Assembly (NCBI RefSeq): GCF_000988205.1 | Contig: NZ_LAYQ01000010.1 | Span: 62,001-126,000, forward strand | Length of the DNA stretch: 64,000 nt | Reading direction: 5' to 3' | Origin: Corynebacterium minutissimum | GTDB lineage: Bacteria; Actinomycetota; Actinomycetes; Mycobacteriales; Mycobacteriaceae | Shown: one piece after another, positions 8,124-16,329 of the stretch | How the letters are laid out: each line of letters opens with the position of its first letter | How positions within the stretch are numbered: position 1 is the first letter of the stretch | The notes under the pieces: model-generated | Database searches by the model: none | What the model saw: the letters and a program-made list of their open reading frames with translations, nothing else | What the model was told of the DNA's origin: nothing | Made by a program: the position numbers and the translations under genes

Positions 8124-8381
8124 ATGAAAACCATGTCTTACTCGGAATCGCGAGCAAGATACGCCGAGGTCCTACAGTCGGTCGTTGATGACCGTGAGGA
8201 AGTCATCATCACTCGCAATGGTCATGAGTCTGCAGTCATCGTTTCCTTAGATGACTACAACTCTCTTCGCGAAACCGCATACCTTCTGCGTTCCCCTCGC
8301 AATGCCCAGCGCCTGCTTGACTCCATCGAGAGTCTCAACGCCGGGGAAGCAACGGAGCACGAGCTCGTTGAGGAAGATTAA
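8124..8381 (+). CDS. yefM: YefM antitoxin (Phd/YefM family)
   Basis: 85 residues starting MKTMSYSESRARYAEVLQSV, the DNA-binding Phd/YefM N terminus. It is followed by VIITRNGHESAVIVSLDDYNSLRETAYLL, the family core (residues 31-60), and an acidic flexible tail that would wrap the toxin. A good ribosome binding site (AGAAGGGAG) precedes it. The toxin gene begins 5 bases after its stop. Autoregulation is expected through the two TGTACA sites upstream. Confidence 0.93.
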   Translation: MKTMSYSESRARYAEVLQSVVDDREEVIITRNGHESAVIVSLDDYNSLRETAYLLRSPRNAQRLLDSIESLNAGEATEHELVEED

Positions 8382-8386
8382 GCTTC

Positions 8387-8641
8387 ATGATTCTTTCGTG
8401 GACAGAGGAAGCATGGGAGGACTACCTCTGGTGGCAAGCTCACAACAAGAAGATCCTCAAGAGAATCAATAGCCTCATTAAAGACATTGCACGAAACGGC
8501 AATGAAGGGATAGGAAAGCCCGAACCACTCAAGTTCGAGTTGGCCGGGTTCTGGTCTCGGCGAATTACCGAAGAGCACCGACTGATCTATCGCATTAAGG
8601 GCGCGACCATCGAGATTGCTGGGTGCAGATACCACTACTAG
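8387..8641 (+). CDS. yoeB: YoeB toxin, ribosome-dependent mRNA endonuclease
   Basis: 84 residues, the standard YoeB length. The start ILSWTEEAWEDYLWWQ, the middle INSLIKDIARN...GIGKPEPLK and the end RRITEEHRLIYRI...AGCRYHY match Txe/YoeB. Catalytic residues of the family are recognisable: Glu46-equivalent in the GKPEPLK region, Arg in SRRI, His in EEHR and the C-terminal H-Y. Second gene of the yefM operon. A repeat-rich gap follows before convergent hemY. Confidence 0.93.
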   Translation: MILSWTEEAWEDYLWWQAHNKKILKRINSLIKDIARNGNEGIGKPEPLKFELAGFWSRRITEEHRLIYRIKGATIEIAGCRYHY

Positions 8642-8671
8642 CTAGCGTCAACTTCCCGTATCGCCTCTGCC

Positions 8672-8835
8672 TAAAAGGCATCTGGCAAAAGGCATCAGTC
8701 ATAAGGCGTTTTCACGGCCAAAAACGCCTTTTATGCTTGACAAATGGAGTTTTTAGACCCAAAGATGCCTTTTATCAGACGCCTTTTGCGGGGCGCCTTT
8801 TGCGAGGCGCCAAAAGGCAGGCGCCGACAGCGAGC
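8672..8835. repeat. Cluster of AAAAGGC/GCCTTTT inverted repeats between yoeB and hemY
   Basis: The gap between convergent yoeB and hemY carries many copies of a short unit. AAAAGGCATC occurs twice near 8672-8697, the pair AAGGCG...ACGCCTTTT lies near 8703-8732, and GCCTTTT recurs at about 8766, 8781 and 8796, ending in AAAAGGC near 8812. They can fold into several alternative hairpins. A related unit with a perfect 13-bp inverted repeat is at 22885-22940, so this is a dispersed repeat family. It may also end transcription from both sides. Confidence 0.7.
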
Positions 8836-10217
8836 TAGCTGACGAGTGCTTGCGCGGCAGCGCGGGCGCCGGCAATAACGGCGGGCACGCCGACTCCATC
8901 AGCCCAGGCGCCGGCGGTGGCGATACCGGGGACGTCGGCAAGCTTGGCGCGGACCGCGGCAACGGTGGCCAGATGCTTTTCGTCATAGCGGGGGATGCCG
9001 CCGAACCAGCGCTGCGTGTAGATCTCCTCCACGCCGGCGGCGCGGCCGTCGAAGCCTGTGATCTTCTGCAGGTCATCGAGGGCGTAGTCCACCAGGTCAT
9101 CCTCCTCCGCGCGCACGAGGGCGTCATCGCCGAAGCGGCCGAAGGAGGCGCGCACGAGGAAGCCCTCGCGCTCGTTCAGGTGCGGCCACTTATTAGAGGA
9201 GAGAGTGAAGGCCTTGGCGCGCAGGTCAGGCTCATCGGAGGCGACGAGGATGCCGGTGGCCTCCGGAAGGGAGTTGCCCTCCGGATCCGTGGCGGAGGCG
9301 AAATTGAAGCCGACAACCACAGAGGAAGCCAGCTGGACGGTGGACAGCTCCTGGGCGGCCTCGGGGGCTACGGCCTTGAGCAGGCGCGCGGTGGTCGGTG
9401 CCGGGGTGGCAAAGAGCACGCGGTCGAAGGGGCCGATAGCCCCCGGCGCGCCCTTGACCTCGAAGGCATCGCCCTTGCGCGTCACGCCGGAGACGAAGGT
9501 GTCCAGGTGGATCTGCGCACCGGACTTGTCAGCCAGGGCCTCGTAAAGCTCGGCGTAGCCGCCCTTGAAGGTTCCAAAGACGGAGCCTTCGGCCGGGCTG
9601 CGGCCGGACTCGATCTGCTTGATTGCGGCCGACAGCGTGACGGGGCCGTCCTTCGCCAGTGTGTCCAGCGTGGCCGCCAGGTGCGGAACCGTGGCGCGCA
9701 GGCCTAGGTCGTCGGCCGTACAGGAGTACACACCGCCGAGCAGCGCGGAGACCACGTGGTCCACCACGTCATCGCCGTACTGCTGGCGAACGAGCTGACC
9801 CACAGAGACATCCCCGCCGATCTCCCACTCGAAGGGCTGCTCGTTGGTGATGCGCTCGTTGGTCGCCTCGGAGAAGAAGTCCTGCGGCTCGGAAGGAATA
9901 CCCATGACCCCGCCCTGCGGCAGGAAGTGCAGCTCGCCGCCGGTGTACACGCGCGGGCGCAACTCCGGATTGGGCTCCACAAAGGAATCCTGCAGGCCGA
10001 GCTCCGTGAAGAAGTCCACGGCGTCCTGGCGGCGGCGGATGAAGGCCTCCGCGCCCATGTCCGTCGGACCGCCGTTGAAGGCCACGGTGTGCAGCTTGCC
10101 GCCGATGCGATCCGCTGCTTCAAAGACGAAGATGTCGTGGGAGCCCTCAGTGTTCTGCTTGATTTCCCATGCCGCGGTGAGGCCCGCGAGGCCCGCACCG
10201 ATGATCGCGATCTTCAT
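8835..10217 (-). CDS. hemY: Protoporphyrinogen/coproporphyrinogen III oxidase
   Basis: 460 residues. The FAD-binding start is MKIAIIGAGLAGLTAAWEI with the E-A-A-D-R-I-G-G-K segment at about residues 33-41, followed by the typical substrate regions and a C-terminal G-A-W-A-D-G-V-G-V-P motif that closes the FAD site. In Gram-positive bacteria this enzyme (HemY/CgoX) oxidises coproporphyrinogen III in the coproporphyrin-dependent route. It directly follows hemE in a run of same-strand haem genes. In C. glutamicum hemL follows; here repeats and a toxin pair follow instead. Confidence 0.93.
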   Translation of the reverse strand: MKIAIIGAGLAGLTAAWEIKQNTEGSHDIFVFEAADRIGGKLHTVAFNGGPTDMGAEAFIRRRQDAVDFFTELGLQDSFVEPNPELRPRVYTGGELHFLPQGGVMGIPSEPQDFFSEATNERITNEQPFEWEIGGDVSVGQLVRQQYGDDVVDHVVSALLGGVYSCTADDLGLRATVPHLAATLDTLAKDGPVTLSAAIKQIESGRSPAEGSVFGTFKGGYAELYEALADKSGAQIHLDTFVSGVTRKGDAFEVKGAPGAIGPFDRVLFATPAPTTARLLKAVAPEAAQELSTVQLASSVVVGFNFASATDPEGNSLPEATGILVASDEPDLRAKAFTLSSNKWPHLNEREGFLVRASFGRFGDDALVRAEEDDLVDYALDDLQKITGFDGRAAGVEEIYTQRWFGGIPRYDEKHLATVAAVRAKLADVPGIATAGAWADGVGVPAVIAGARAAAQALVS

Positions 10218-11257
10218 TTAGCCCTCCTCGTGGATGATGGCGACGGCACGGGTAATGGCCTCCGCCTCCGTGGTCGGCAGCACGCCGTGGCCAAGGTTCC
10301 AGATGTGTCCACGCAGGTTGCCTGCCGCGCGGGCGGCATCTATTTCTGCCTTGATGGCGCGTACTTCCTTGCGCACCGCATCCTCGCCGGCGAACAGCAG
10401 GGCTGGGTCGAGGTTGCCCTGGAGAATGTCCGCGTTGACGCGGGCCGCGGCGGCATCCATGCTCACGCGGTAGTCCACGCCCATGACCTCAGAACCGGCC
10501 TCCGACATCGCGCCGAGCAGCTCGCCAGTCCCCACGCCGAAGTGAATGCGCGGCACGCGGCCTTCTGCGACCTTAAGGATCTGCTCCGAATAAGGCAGCA
10601 CGAACTCGCGGTAATCGCGCTCATTGAGGTAACCCGCCCAGGAATCGAAGAGCTGCATGGCGTCGATGCCGGCATCCAGCTGGAGCTCCAAGAAAGAAAT
10701 GATCGTCGGGGTCAGGCGCTCCATGAGCTGGTGCCAGGTCTCCGGATCGGAATGCATGAGCGCTTGGTACGCTCGTGGTTCTTCGAGGGGCCGCCCTCAA
10801 TGAGGTAGCTGGCCAAGGTGAAGGGTGCGCCGACGAAGCCGATGAGGGCCTGCTTGTCGGTGAGCTCGCTCAGAATGATCTCAATGCCTTGGCGGACCTC
10901 GGGCACATCCACGTCGAGGATAGGCAGGTTGTCCACGTCCTCCGTGGTGCGCACGGGTGCATCCATGACGGGGCCGCGGCCGGGGACGATCTCCACGCCA
11001 ACGCCCGCGGCTTTGAGCGGGACGACGATATCGCTGAACAAGATGGCGCCGTCGACATCGTGGCGGCGCACCGGCTGCAGGGTGATCTCCGCGAGGAGCT
11101 CCGGCATGAAACAGGAATCCAGCATGCTGATTCCCTCGCGCACCTTGCGGTACTCCGGCAAAGAGCGCCCCGCCTGGCGCATGAACCAGACGGGCGGGCG
11201 GGAGGGCGTGTGGCCAGTAGCGGCAGCAATTAGCGGCGCATCAGACAGTCGAGACAT
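10218..11257 (-). CDS. hemE: Uroporphyrinogen decarboxylase (frameshifted)
   Basis: HemE converts uroporphyrinogen III to coproporphyrinogen III. The N-terminal hallmark PVWFMRQAGRSLPEYR and the second hallmark GAPFTLASYLIEGG (near residue 140) are intact, and the C-terminal part ends GHIWNLGHGVLPTTE. The frame breaks at about 10762: the coding strand reads AAGCGCTCATG where AAGGCGCTCATG (K-A-L-M) is expected. With one G restored it is about 347 codons, the family length. The ATG at 11257 starts MSRLSDAPL; an ATG three codons earlier (11266) is possible. HemE is needed for haem, so an artefact is likely. Confidence 0.9.
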
Positions 11258-11295
11258 ACCGTCCATTATGAATCAAAAGTTGGAGTAGGCGCCAA

Positions 11296-11793
11296 TCAGG
11301 AGTTTTGGGCGCGACGGGCCTTGATGAAAGCCGTTGAATCCGGGTGAAAGAGGAAGTAGATGGCCACCATGAGCGCCATCGGGATAAGCAGCAAGAGCAG
11401 CCCGCCCACGCCCGCGATCAGCGCCGCAATGCTGACGAACATGGTGTAGGCAGACACCGCGGTGATGATGCGGCGCGCCCATACTGAGCCGCTTGCCAGC
11501 TGCGCGGAGCAGGCCGCGATGATGACGGCACCCACCACGTTGGAGATGGCCGCAAAACGCGTGTTGAAGCGGATATAGTCCACCTGCTCCGGGCTGAGCT
11601 GGGTGTTCGTCACCGATGTATAGGAACCAAAGATCCCCACCATTCCGGCGGTGAGCATGACAATTGCGGCAATCACGCAGACCCAGTAGGCAATGCGCAG
11701 CTGCGAAGGCCAGGTGGAAAAGTCTTGCTCACCCTGCTTCTTAGGGCGGCGTGGGCGGCGGTTATAGTCCGCGGGACCGGGGCGCTCGCTCAT
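11296..11793 (-). CDS. Four-helix membrane protein of unknown function
   Basis: 165 residues. A charged, proline- and arginine-rich N terminus (residues 1-28) is followed by four membrane segments at about 31-52, 75-97, 104-128 and 128-148. Its start overlaps the stop of the next gene upstream (ATGA), so the two membrane proteins are co-translated inside the hemB-hemE run. There is no recognised domain. The location between haem genes hints at a link with haem, but nothing in the sequence shows it. Confidence 0.75.
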   Translation of the reverse strand: MSERPGPADYNRRPRRPKKQGEQDFSTWPSQLRIAYWVCVIAAIVMLTAGMVGIFGSYTSVTNTQLSPEQVDYIRFNTRFAAISNVVGAVIIAACSAQLASGSVWARRIITAVSAYTMFVSIAALIAGVGGLLLLLIPMALMVAIYFLFHPDSTAFIKARRAQNS

Positions 11794-12503
11794 CGCTTGC
11801 CGTCCTTGTTGTCTTCTTTCTCCCTGTCCTTTTCTTTATTGTCCTTGTTCTTCTTCTCGCGCTCCTCCAGGTTTTCCTGGCGGCGCTGCTCCTCCATCTC
11901 CTTGCGCATCTGGCGCAGCTGCTCCATCTCGCCGGTGTACTCGAGCACCTCTTCCTTGGTGGAGAACATCAAGCCCATCACGGCCGCCACGCCGACGAGG
12001 ATCTGCACGGCACCATCGAGTAAGAAGAGCCAATCCGGCGCGCTCGCCCCGGCGGGGCTGCTGATGAAGACGATGAGCACGCGGAGGCCAAAGTAGAGGG
12101 AGAAGGCGAACCACAGGCGCCGGCCAGTACCGGCTGCCTTGGAGTTCTTGTGGATAAAGCCCAGCATGATGCCCAACAGCACCACGATGGCGAGTGAAAT
12201 CAGCGAGCTAAACGCCACCGAGCCATAGCCCACGAGCTGTACGAGGGCATCGCTGACGTCCTGCCCGGACTTCTCCGCTGCGGACTCCGCCGTAGTGCGG
12301 GCCTGGGCAAAGAGCTCCTCCCTATTCAGCAGGGTCAGCACGATGCTCAAGACCAGGTGCACCACCTCGAGCACCAAGGCAACGGTCCACACCTTGAGCA
12401 TGAGGGAGACGGCTTCGGTGCGCTTGGCCTGCTCCTTATCCGGCTCCGTATCCTGCTTCGCCGGCTTGTGTGCCGACGGCGTAGTGTTCGGGCTGAACGT
12501 CAC
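11790..12503 (-). CDS. Membrane protein with long charged C-terminal tail
   Basis: 237 residues with about four membrane segments (around 33-58, 92-116, 127-146 and 153-172). The tail is extremely charged (residues about 180-237), rich in Glu, Lys, Arg and Gln (EQLRQMRKEMEEQRRQ) and likely coiled coil. It sits 10 bases after hemB and overlaps the following membrane gene by 4 bases. Function unknown; likely an actinobacterial conserved protein of the hem region. Confidence 0.75.
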   Translation of the reverse strand: MTFSPNTTPSAHKPAKQDTEPDKEQAKRTEAVSLMLKVWTVALVLEVVHLVLSIVLTLLNREELFAQARTTAESAAEKSGQDVSDALVQLVGYGSVAFSSLISLAIVVLLGIMLGFIHKNSKAAGTGRRLWFAFSLYFGLRVLIVFISSPAGASAPDWLFLLDGAVQILVGVAAVMGLMFSTKEEVLEYTGEMEQLRQMRKEMEEQRRQENLEEREKKNKDNKEKDREKEDNKDGKR

Positions 12504-12513
12504 GATTCTCCTT

Positions 12514-13491
12514 TTACTTGAGCAAGCGGGCGGCGTCCGTGGCGAAGTAGGTCAGGATCTGATCCGCGCCCGCGCGCTTGAACGCGGTCAAGGACTCCAG
12601 CATAACGGCCTCGCCATCGATCCACCCGTTCTGGGAGGCGGCCTGAATCATCGCGTACTCGCCGGAGACCTGGTAGACAGCTACCGGCACGGAGGAGCGC
12701 TCGACAGCACCGGCCAGCACATCGAGGTACGACAGGCCAGGCTTAACCATGACGATGTCCGCGCCTTCCTCGATGTCCAGGTCTACCTCCAGCATGGACT
12801 CGCGGAAATTGCGCGGGTCCTGCTGGTAGGTGCGGCGGTCGCCCTCCAGGGAGGAACCCACGGCATCGCGGAAGGGGCCGAAGAAGGCCGAGGCGTACTT
12901 GGCCGAGTAGGCCATGATCGCAACATCCTCGTGGCCGGCCTCATCGAGAGCCTCACGGATGGCGGCAATCTGGCCGTCCATCATGCCCGAGGGGCTGACC
13001 ATGTGCGCACCAGCGCGGGCCTGGGAGCGGGCCATATCCTGGTAGAGCTCCACGGTTTCATCGTTAAGCACGCGGCCCTGGTCATCGATCACACCGCAGT
13101 GGCCGTGGGAGGTGAATTCATCGAGGCAGGTATCCGCCATGACGATGAGGTCATCGCCGAATTCTTGGCGCAGCTCCGCGATAGCCACGTTGAGGATGCC
13201 CTGCGGGTCCCAGGCCACGGAGCCGGTCGCATCCTTATCTTCCTCACGCGGCACGCCGAAGAGGTCAACGCAGGTCACGCCCGCATCGAGGGCCTCGTGC
13301 GCGGCACGCTTGAGGGAATCCAGACTGTGCTGCTGCACGCCCGGCATGGAGGGGATATCACGGGGTTCATTCAGACCGTCGACCACAAACATCGGGAGGA
13401 TGAGGTCGGAGGGGCGCAGCGACGTTTCCGCAACCAAATCCCGAAAAGCCGGGTTCTGACGTAGGCGGCGGGGGCGGCGAGCAATGCTCAT
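12514..13491 (-). CDS. hemB: Delta-aminolevulinic acid dehydratase (porphobilinogen synthase)
   Basis: 325 residues. Condenses two 5-aminolevulinate to porphobilinogen. The Schiff-base lysines are visible in AYSAKYASAFFGPFRDA (about residue 200) and VMVKPGLSYLD (about residue 252). The metal site reads DTCLDEFTSHGHCG: two of the three cysteines of zinc-dependent enzymes are present, with Asp at the middle position, as in enzymes of mixed metal use. The ATG at 13491 gives the usual short arginine-rich N terminus. Confidence 0.96.
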   Translation of the reverse strand: MSIARRPRRLRQNPAFRDLVAETSLRPSDLILPMFVVDGLNEPRDIPSMPGVQQHSLDSLKRAAHEALDAGVTCVDLFGVPREEDKDATGSVAWDPQGILNVAIAELRQEFGDDLIVMADTCLDEFTSHGHCGVIDDQGRVLNDETVELYQDMARSQARAGAHMVSPSGMMDGQIAAIREALDEAGHEDVAIMAYSAKYASAFFGPFRDAVGSSLEGDRRTYQQDPRNFRESMLEVDLDIEEGADIVMVKPGLSYLDVLAGAVERSSVPVAVYQVSGEYAMIQAASQNGWIDGEAVMLESLTAFKRAGADQILTYFATDAARLLK

Positions 13492-13576
13492 GAGTAAAAA
13501 CTCTCCTTTGAGCTACGAGAAAATTGAACTACCTTCTCGACTGTAGTCGCCCCTTACCTGCCCGCCCAGAAGCGGT

Positions 13577-15259
13577 CTACGCCGTCTTCTTGCGCGAGCG
13601 GCGCTTCTTGCGCGGAGCAGGAAGGTTGCCGGCAGCACGCAGGGCGGCGACGTGGTCAGCGAGGGCGTCGACAAGCATCGGCACGTCCGCGACCTCCGGG
13701 ACCACGTCCACGCGCAGGCCCACCTCCTCGGCCGCCGCCTTGGTGGAGGGGCCAATGCAGGCGATGATGGTGCGGGCATGCGGCTTGCCGGCAATGCCGA
13801 CGAGGTTGCGCACCGTCGACGGCGAGGTAAAGGCCACGGCGTCGAAGCCGCCGGTCTTGATCATGTCGCGGATCTCCGCGGCCGGCGGGGCCGCGCGCAC
13901 GGTGCGGTAGGCCACGACATCATCGACTTCCCAGCCCAAGTCCAGCAGACCAGTCACCAGCGCCTCGCCGGCGATATCGGCGCGCGGCAGCAGTACACGC
14001 CCCACGGCGTCGATATCCTCAACGTAGTTGGGGAAGACCTCCACGAGGCCCTCGGCGTTCTGCTTCGTCGCCGGCGGCAACAGCTCCGGGACCATGCCTT
14101 TGGCGCGAATAGCATCGGCGGTCTTCTGCCCCACCGCAGCTAGGTGCACGCCGGCAAAGTCGCGAGCGTCGAGGCCGAGTTCCGCGATCTTCTTCCACAC
14201 TGCGCTCACCGCATTGACGGAGGTGAACACGACCCACTTGTAGCGGCCCTCGACAATGCCCTTGATGGCGCGATCCATCTGCGCCGGGTTGCGCGGCGGC
14301 TCCACGGAAATGGTGGGCACCGACTGCGGAATGGCGCCGTGCCCGGCCAAGCGAGCGCTCATCGCCGCGGCCTGTTCCTTCGTGCGCGGCACCAGCACGC
14401 GCCAACCATAGAGCGAACGATTCTCCCACCAGGAGTACTTCGAGCGATCATCAAAGCTGCGCCCCAGCGTGACCACGAGCTCGCCCGGCAGCTCAGCATC
14501 GAGCTTGCCGAGTGTTCCCAACGTGGTCTCGTGGGTGCGCTGCAGGCGCGTGGTGCCGTGAACGGTGACGTATGCTTCCGTCTCCGCGGGCATTCCGCGC
14601 TCCACCAGCTCGGCGGAAATAACCGGCAGGTCATCTGCCGTGGCCTGCAAAACCAGCGGCTGCGTCGCGGTGGCCAGTGCGTCCCAGTCCGCGCCTTCCG
14701 TGATATCGGCCTCGGTATAGGTCGCACCAAGAGCAATGCCCGCGAAGGAGGGAACCGTCGAGGGCAGAGACATGCCCGGGACCACCTGGAATTCCATGCC
14801 AGCGGCGGCCACGGCGGTGATCTCCGCCTTGATGGACTCACGGTTGAGCGGGTTACCGGTAACCAGACGGATCACGTCGTGCCCCTCGGCGCGCTCGAGC
14901 GCGTTACGCAGTTGCTTGACGACGTCCCCCTCGACCTCCTCAAACACCGCCGCCGTCGGCGGTGCCGGGCGTGGCGGCTTGCGGCGCGCGCCCGCTTCCT
15001 TGGCCGCGGCGCAGATGCGCTCGTACTCTTCCTCGGCGGCGTCGAGAAGCTCCTGCGGAACCGGAACCTGCTGCGCCACCATGTCACGCACGCCCTGCGA
15101 GACCCCCGAGTCGGTGACGACGTTGGCGGTCGTCTCCAGAACCTCGCGGGCGCGGACGGTCAGCAGGTCGGGATTACCTGGGCCGGCACCGACGAAGACG
15201 ACTTTGCCCAGATCAGACTTACCCAGCTCAGGCTGGGTATCCGGCACGGCATTGCTCAT
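13577..15259 (-). CDS. hemD: HemD fusion: degenerate SUMT-like N-domain plus uroporphyrinogen-III synthase
   Basis: 560 residues. Residues about 15-240 resemble the SUMT/CobA methyltransferase fold (VVFVGAGPGNPDLLTVRAREVL) but are altered at usually conserved sites: GDPDL is GNPDL, and the G-D-P-x-x-F-G-R-G loop reads TGNPLNRES. Residues about 280-525 are HemD (WRVLVPRTKEQAAAMSARL ... FTSVNAVSAVW ... VAFTSPSTVRNL), which closes hydroxymethylbilane to uroporphyrinogen III. The tail is lysine/arginine-rich. The ATG at 15259 was chosen because the GAGPGNP motif follows at the usual distance. Such fusions are standard in actinobacteria; the methyltransferase half may no longer act. Confidence 0.9.
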   Translation of the reverse strand: MSNAVPDTQPELGKSDLGKVVFVGAGPGNPDLLTVRAREVLETTANVVTDSGVSQGVRDMVAQQVPVPQELLDAAEEEYERICAAAKEAGARRKPPRPAPPTAAVFEEVEGDVVKQLRNALERAEGHDVIRLVTGNPLNRESIKAEITAVAAAGMEFQVVPGMSLPSTVPSFAGIALGATYTEADITEGADWDALATATQPLVLQATADDLPVISAELVERGMPAETEAYVTVHGTTRLQRTHETTLGTLGKLDAELPGELVVTLGRSFDDRSKYSWWENRSLYGWRVLVPRTKEQAAAMSARLAGHGAIPQSVPTISVEPPRNPAQMDRAIKGIVEGRYKWVVFTSVNAVSAVWKKIAELGLDARDFAGVHLAAVGQKTADAIRAKGMVPELLPPATKQNAEGLVEVFPNYVEDIDAVGRVLLPRADIAGEALVTGLLDLGWEVDDVVAYRTVRAAPPAAEIRDMIKTGGFDAVAFTSPSTVRNLVGIAGKPHARTIIACIGPSTKAAAEEVGLRVDVVPEVADVPMLVDALADHVAALRAAGNLPAPRKKRRSRKKTA

Positions 15260-15335
15260 AAGGTTCTTTTCTAGTTTGTAGATTCCGAGTGCCCCAGCGC
15301 CGAAGCGTGGCAGGCGCGGGAGTGGAGACAAGAAA

Positions 15336-15360
15336 GCCCCTCACTCGCGAGTTAAGGGGC
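15336..15360 (-). terminator. GC hairpin with T tract between hemC and hemD
   Basis: GCCCCT (15336-15341) pairs with AGGGGC (15355-15360). On the minus strand the stem is followed by TTTCTTGT, like an intrinsic terminator or attenuator lying upstream of hemD and downstream of hemC. A second palindrome, TTAAGGGGCCCTTAA, overlaps it at 15352-15366 and could form an alternative fold. Confidence 0.4.
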
Positions 15361-15438
15361 CCTTAATCATTGCTCTCAATGATCGTGTGCTAGATACACA
15401 CTAAAGGAAAAGGCCCGAAACCAAAAATCTACGTGCGA

Positions 15439-16329
15439 TTACTCCGCTGCCAGTACGTCTGCAGCTCCCTGCGCGAAGAGCTCCTTGGAGACCGCGCGCC
15501 CCAATTCTTCAGCCTCGTCCGCTGCTCCTTGAACCTGAGCGATGAGCTGGCGGGAGCCGTCGAGGGCGAAGACACCGCCGCGAACGACCAGCTGCTCGCC
15601 TTCCCAGTGGGAAGTGGCAGCGACCGGCGCGGTGCAACCGGCCTCCAGTTGGGAAAGCACGGTGCGCTCGGCGCGGGTGGCGGCGGTGGCGGGGCCGTCG
15701 GCAAGCAAGGCGATGGCCTTCGCTGCCTCGGTTCCCTTGACGGCCTCGATAGCCAGCGCGCCCTGCGCAGGCGCAGGCATGAAGACCTCCGGATCGAAGA
15801 CCTCGGTGGCGCGGTTCGCGTAACCCGCGCGCACGAGGCCGGCGTAGGCCAGAAGGACGGCGTCGAGCTCGCCGCTGGTGACCTTGCCCATGCGGGTATC
15901 GATGTTGCCGCGCAGCGGACGGATATCCAGGTCCGGGCGCATAGCGCGCAGCTGACTGATGCGCCGCGGCGCGGAGGTCCCCACACGTGCGCCCTCCGGC
16001 AGCTCCTTGAGGGTCAGGCCATCGCGGGCAATGAGCGCCTCACGGACGTCCTGGCGCTGCGGAACCACGAGGTCGAAACGGTCATCGGCAGCCGTGGGCA
16101 GGTCCTTGAAGGAGTGCACTGCGATCTCACACTCGCCGCGGTCGACGGCCTCACGCAGGGCCTGGGTAAACACGCCCACGCCGATGCGCTCCACAGGAGC
16201 CATGTTGACGTCACCCTGCGTGGTAACGATGTGCAGCTCGGCCTCATAGCCTTCCTGCTGCAACCACTCCTGCACGTGGCCCGACTGAGTCGTGGCTAGG
16301 AGGGATCCTCGGGTACCGATCTTCAACAT
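15439..16329 (-). CDS. hemC: Porphobilinogen deaminase (hydroxymethylbilane synthase)
   Basis: 296 residues starting [20 protein letters not shown], the diagnostic N terminus. It polymerises four porphobilinogen units on its dipyrromethane cofactor. The cofactor cysteine is visible in [12 protein letters not shown] (about residue 231). Other family blocks are VHSFKDLPT and [30 protein letters not shown] around 93-150. The start abuts the hemA stop with no gap, indicating one hemA-hemC unit. Confidence 0.96.
   Translation of the reverse strand: MLKIGTRGSLLATTQSGHVQEWLQQEGYEAELHIVTTQGDVNMAPVERIGVGVFTQALREAVDRGECEIAVHSFKDLPTAADDRFDLVVPQRQDVREALIARDGLTLKELPEGARVGTSAPRRISQLRAMRPDLDIRPLRGNIDTRMGKVTSGELDAVLLAYAGLVRAGYANRATEVFDPEVFMPAPAQGALAIEAVKGTEAAKAIALLADGPATAATRAERTVLSQLEAGCTAPVAATSHWEGEQLVVRGGVFALDGSRQLIAQVQGAADEAEELGRAVSKELFAQGAADVLAAE

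Noticed and set aside
8672-8835. CRISPR array suggested by repeated AAAAGGC units
   Set aside because: Units are under 12 bases, irregularly spaced and in both orientations; no spacers and no cas genes.
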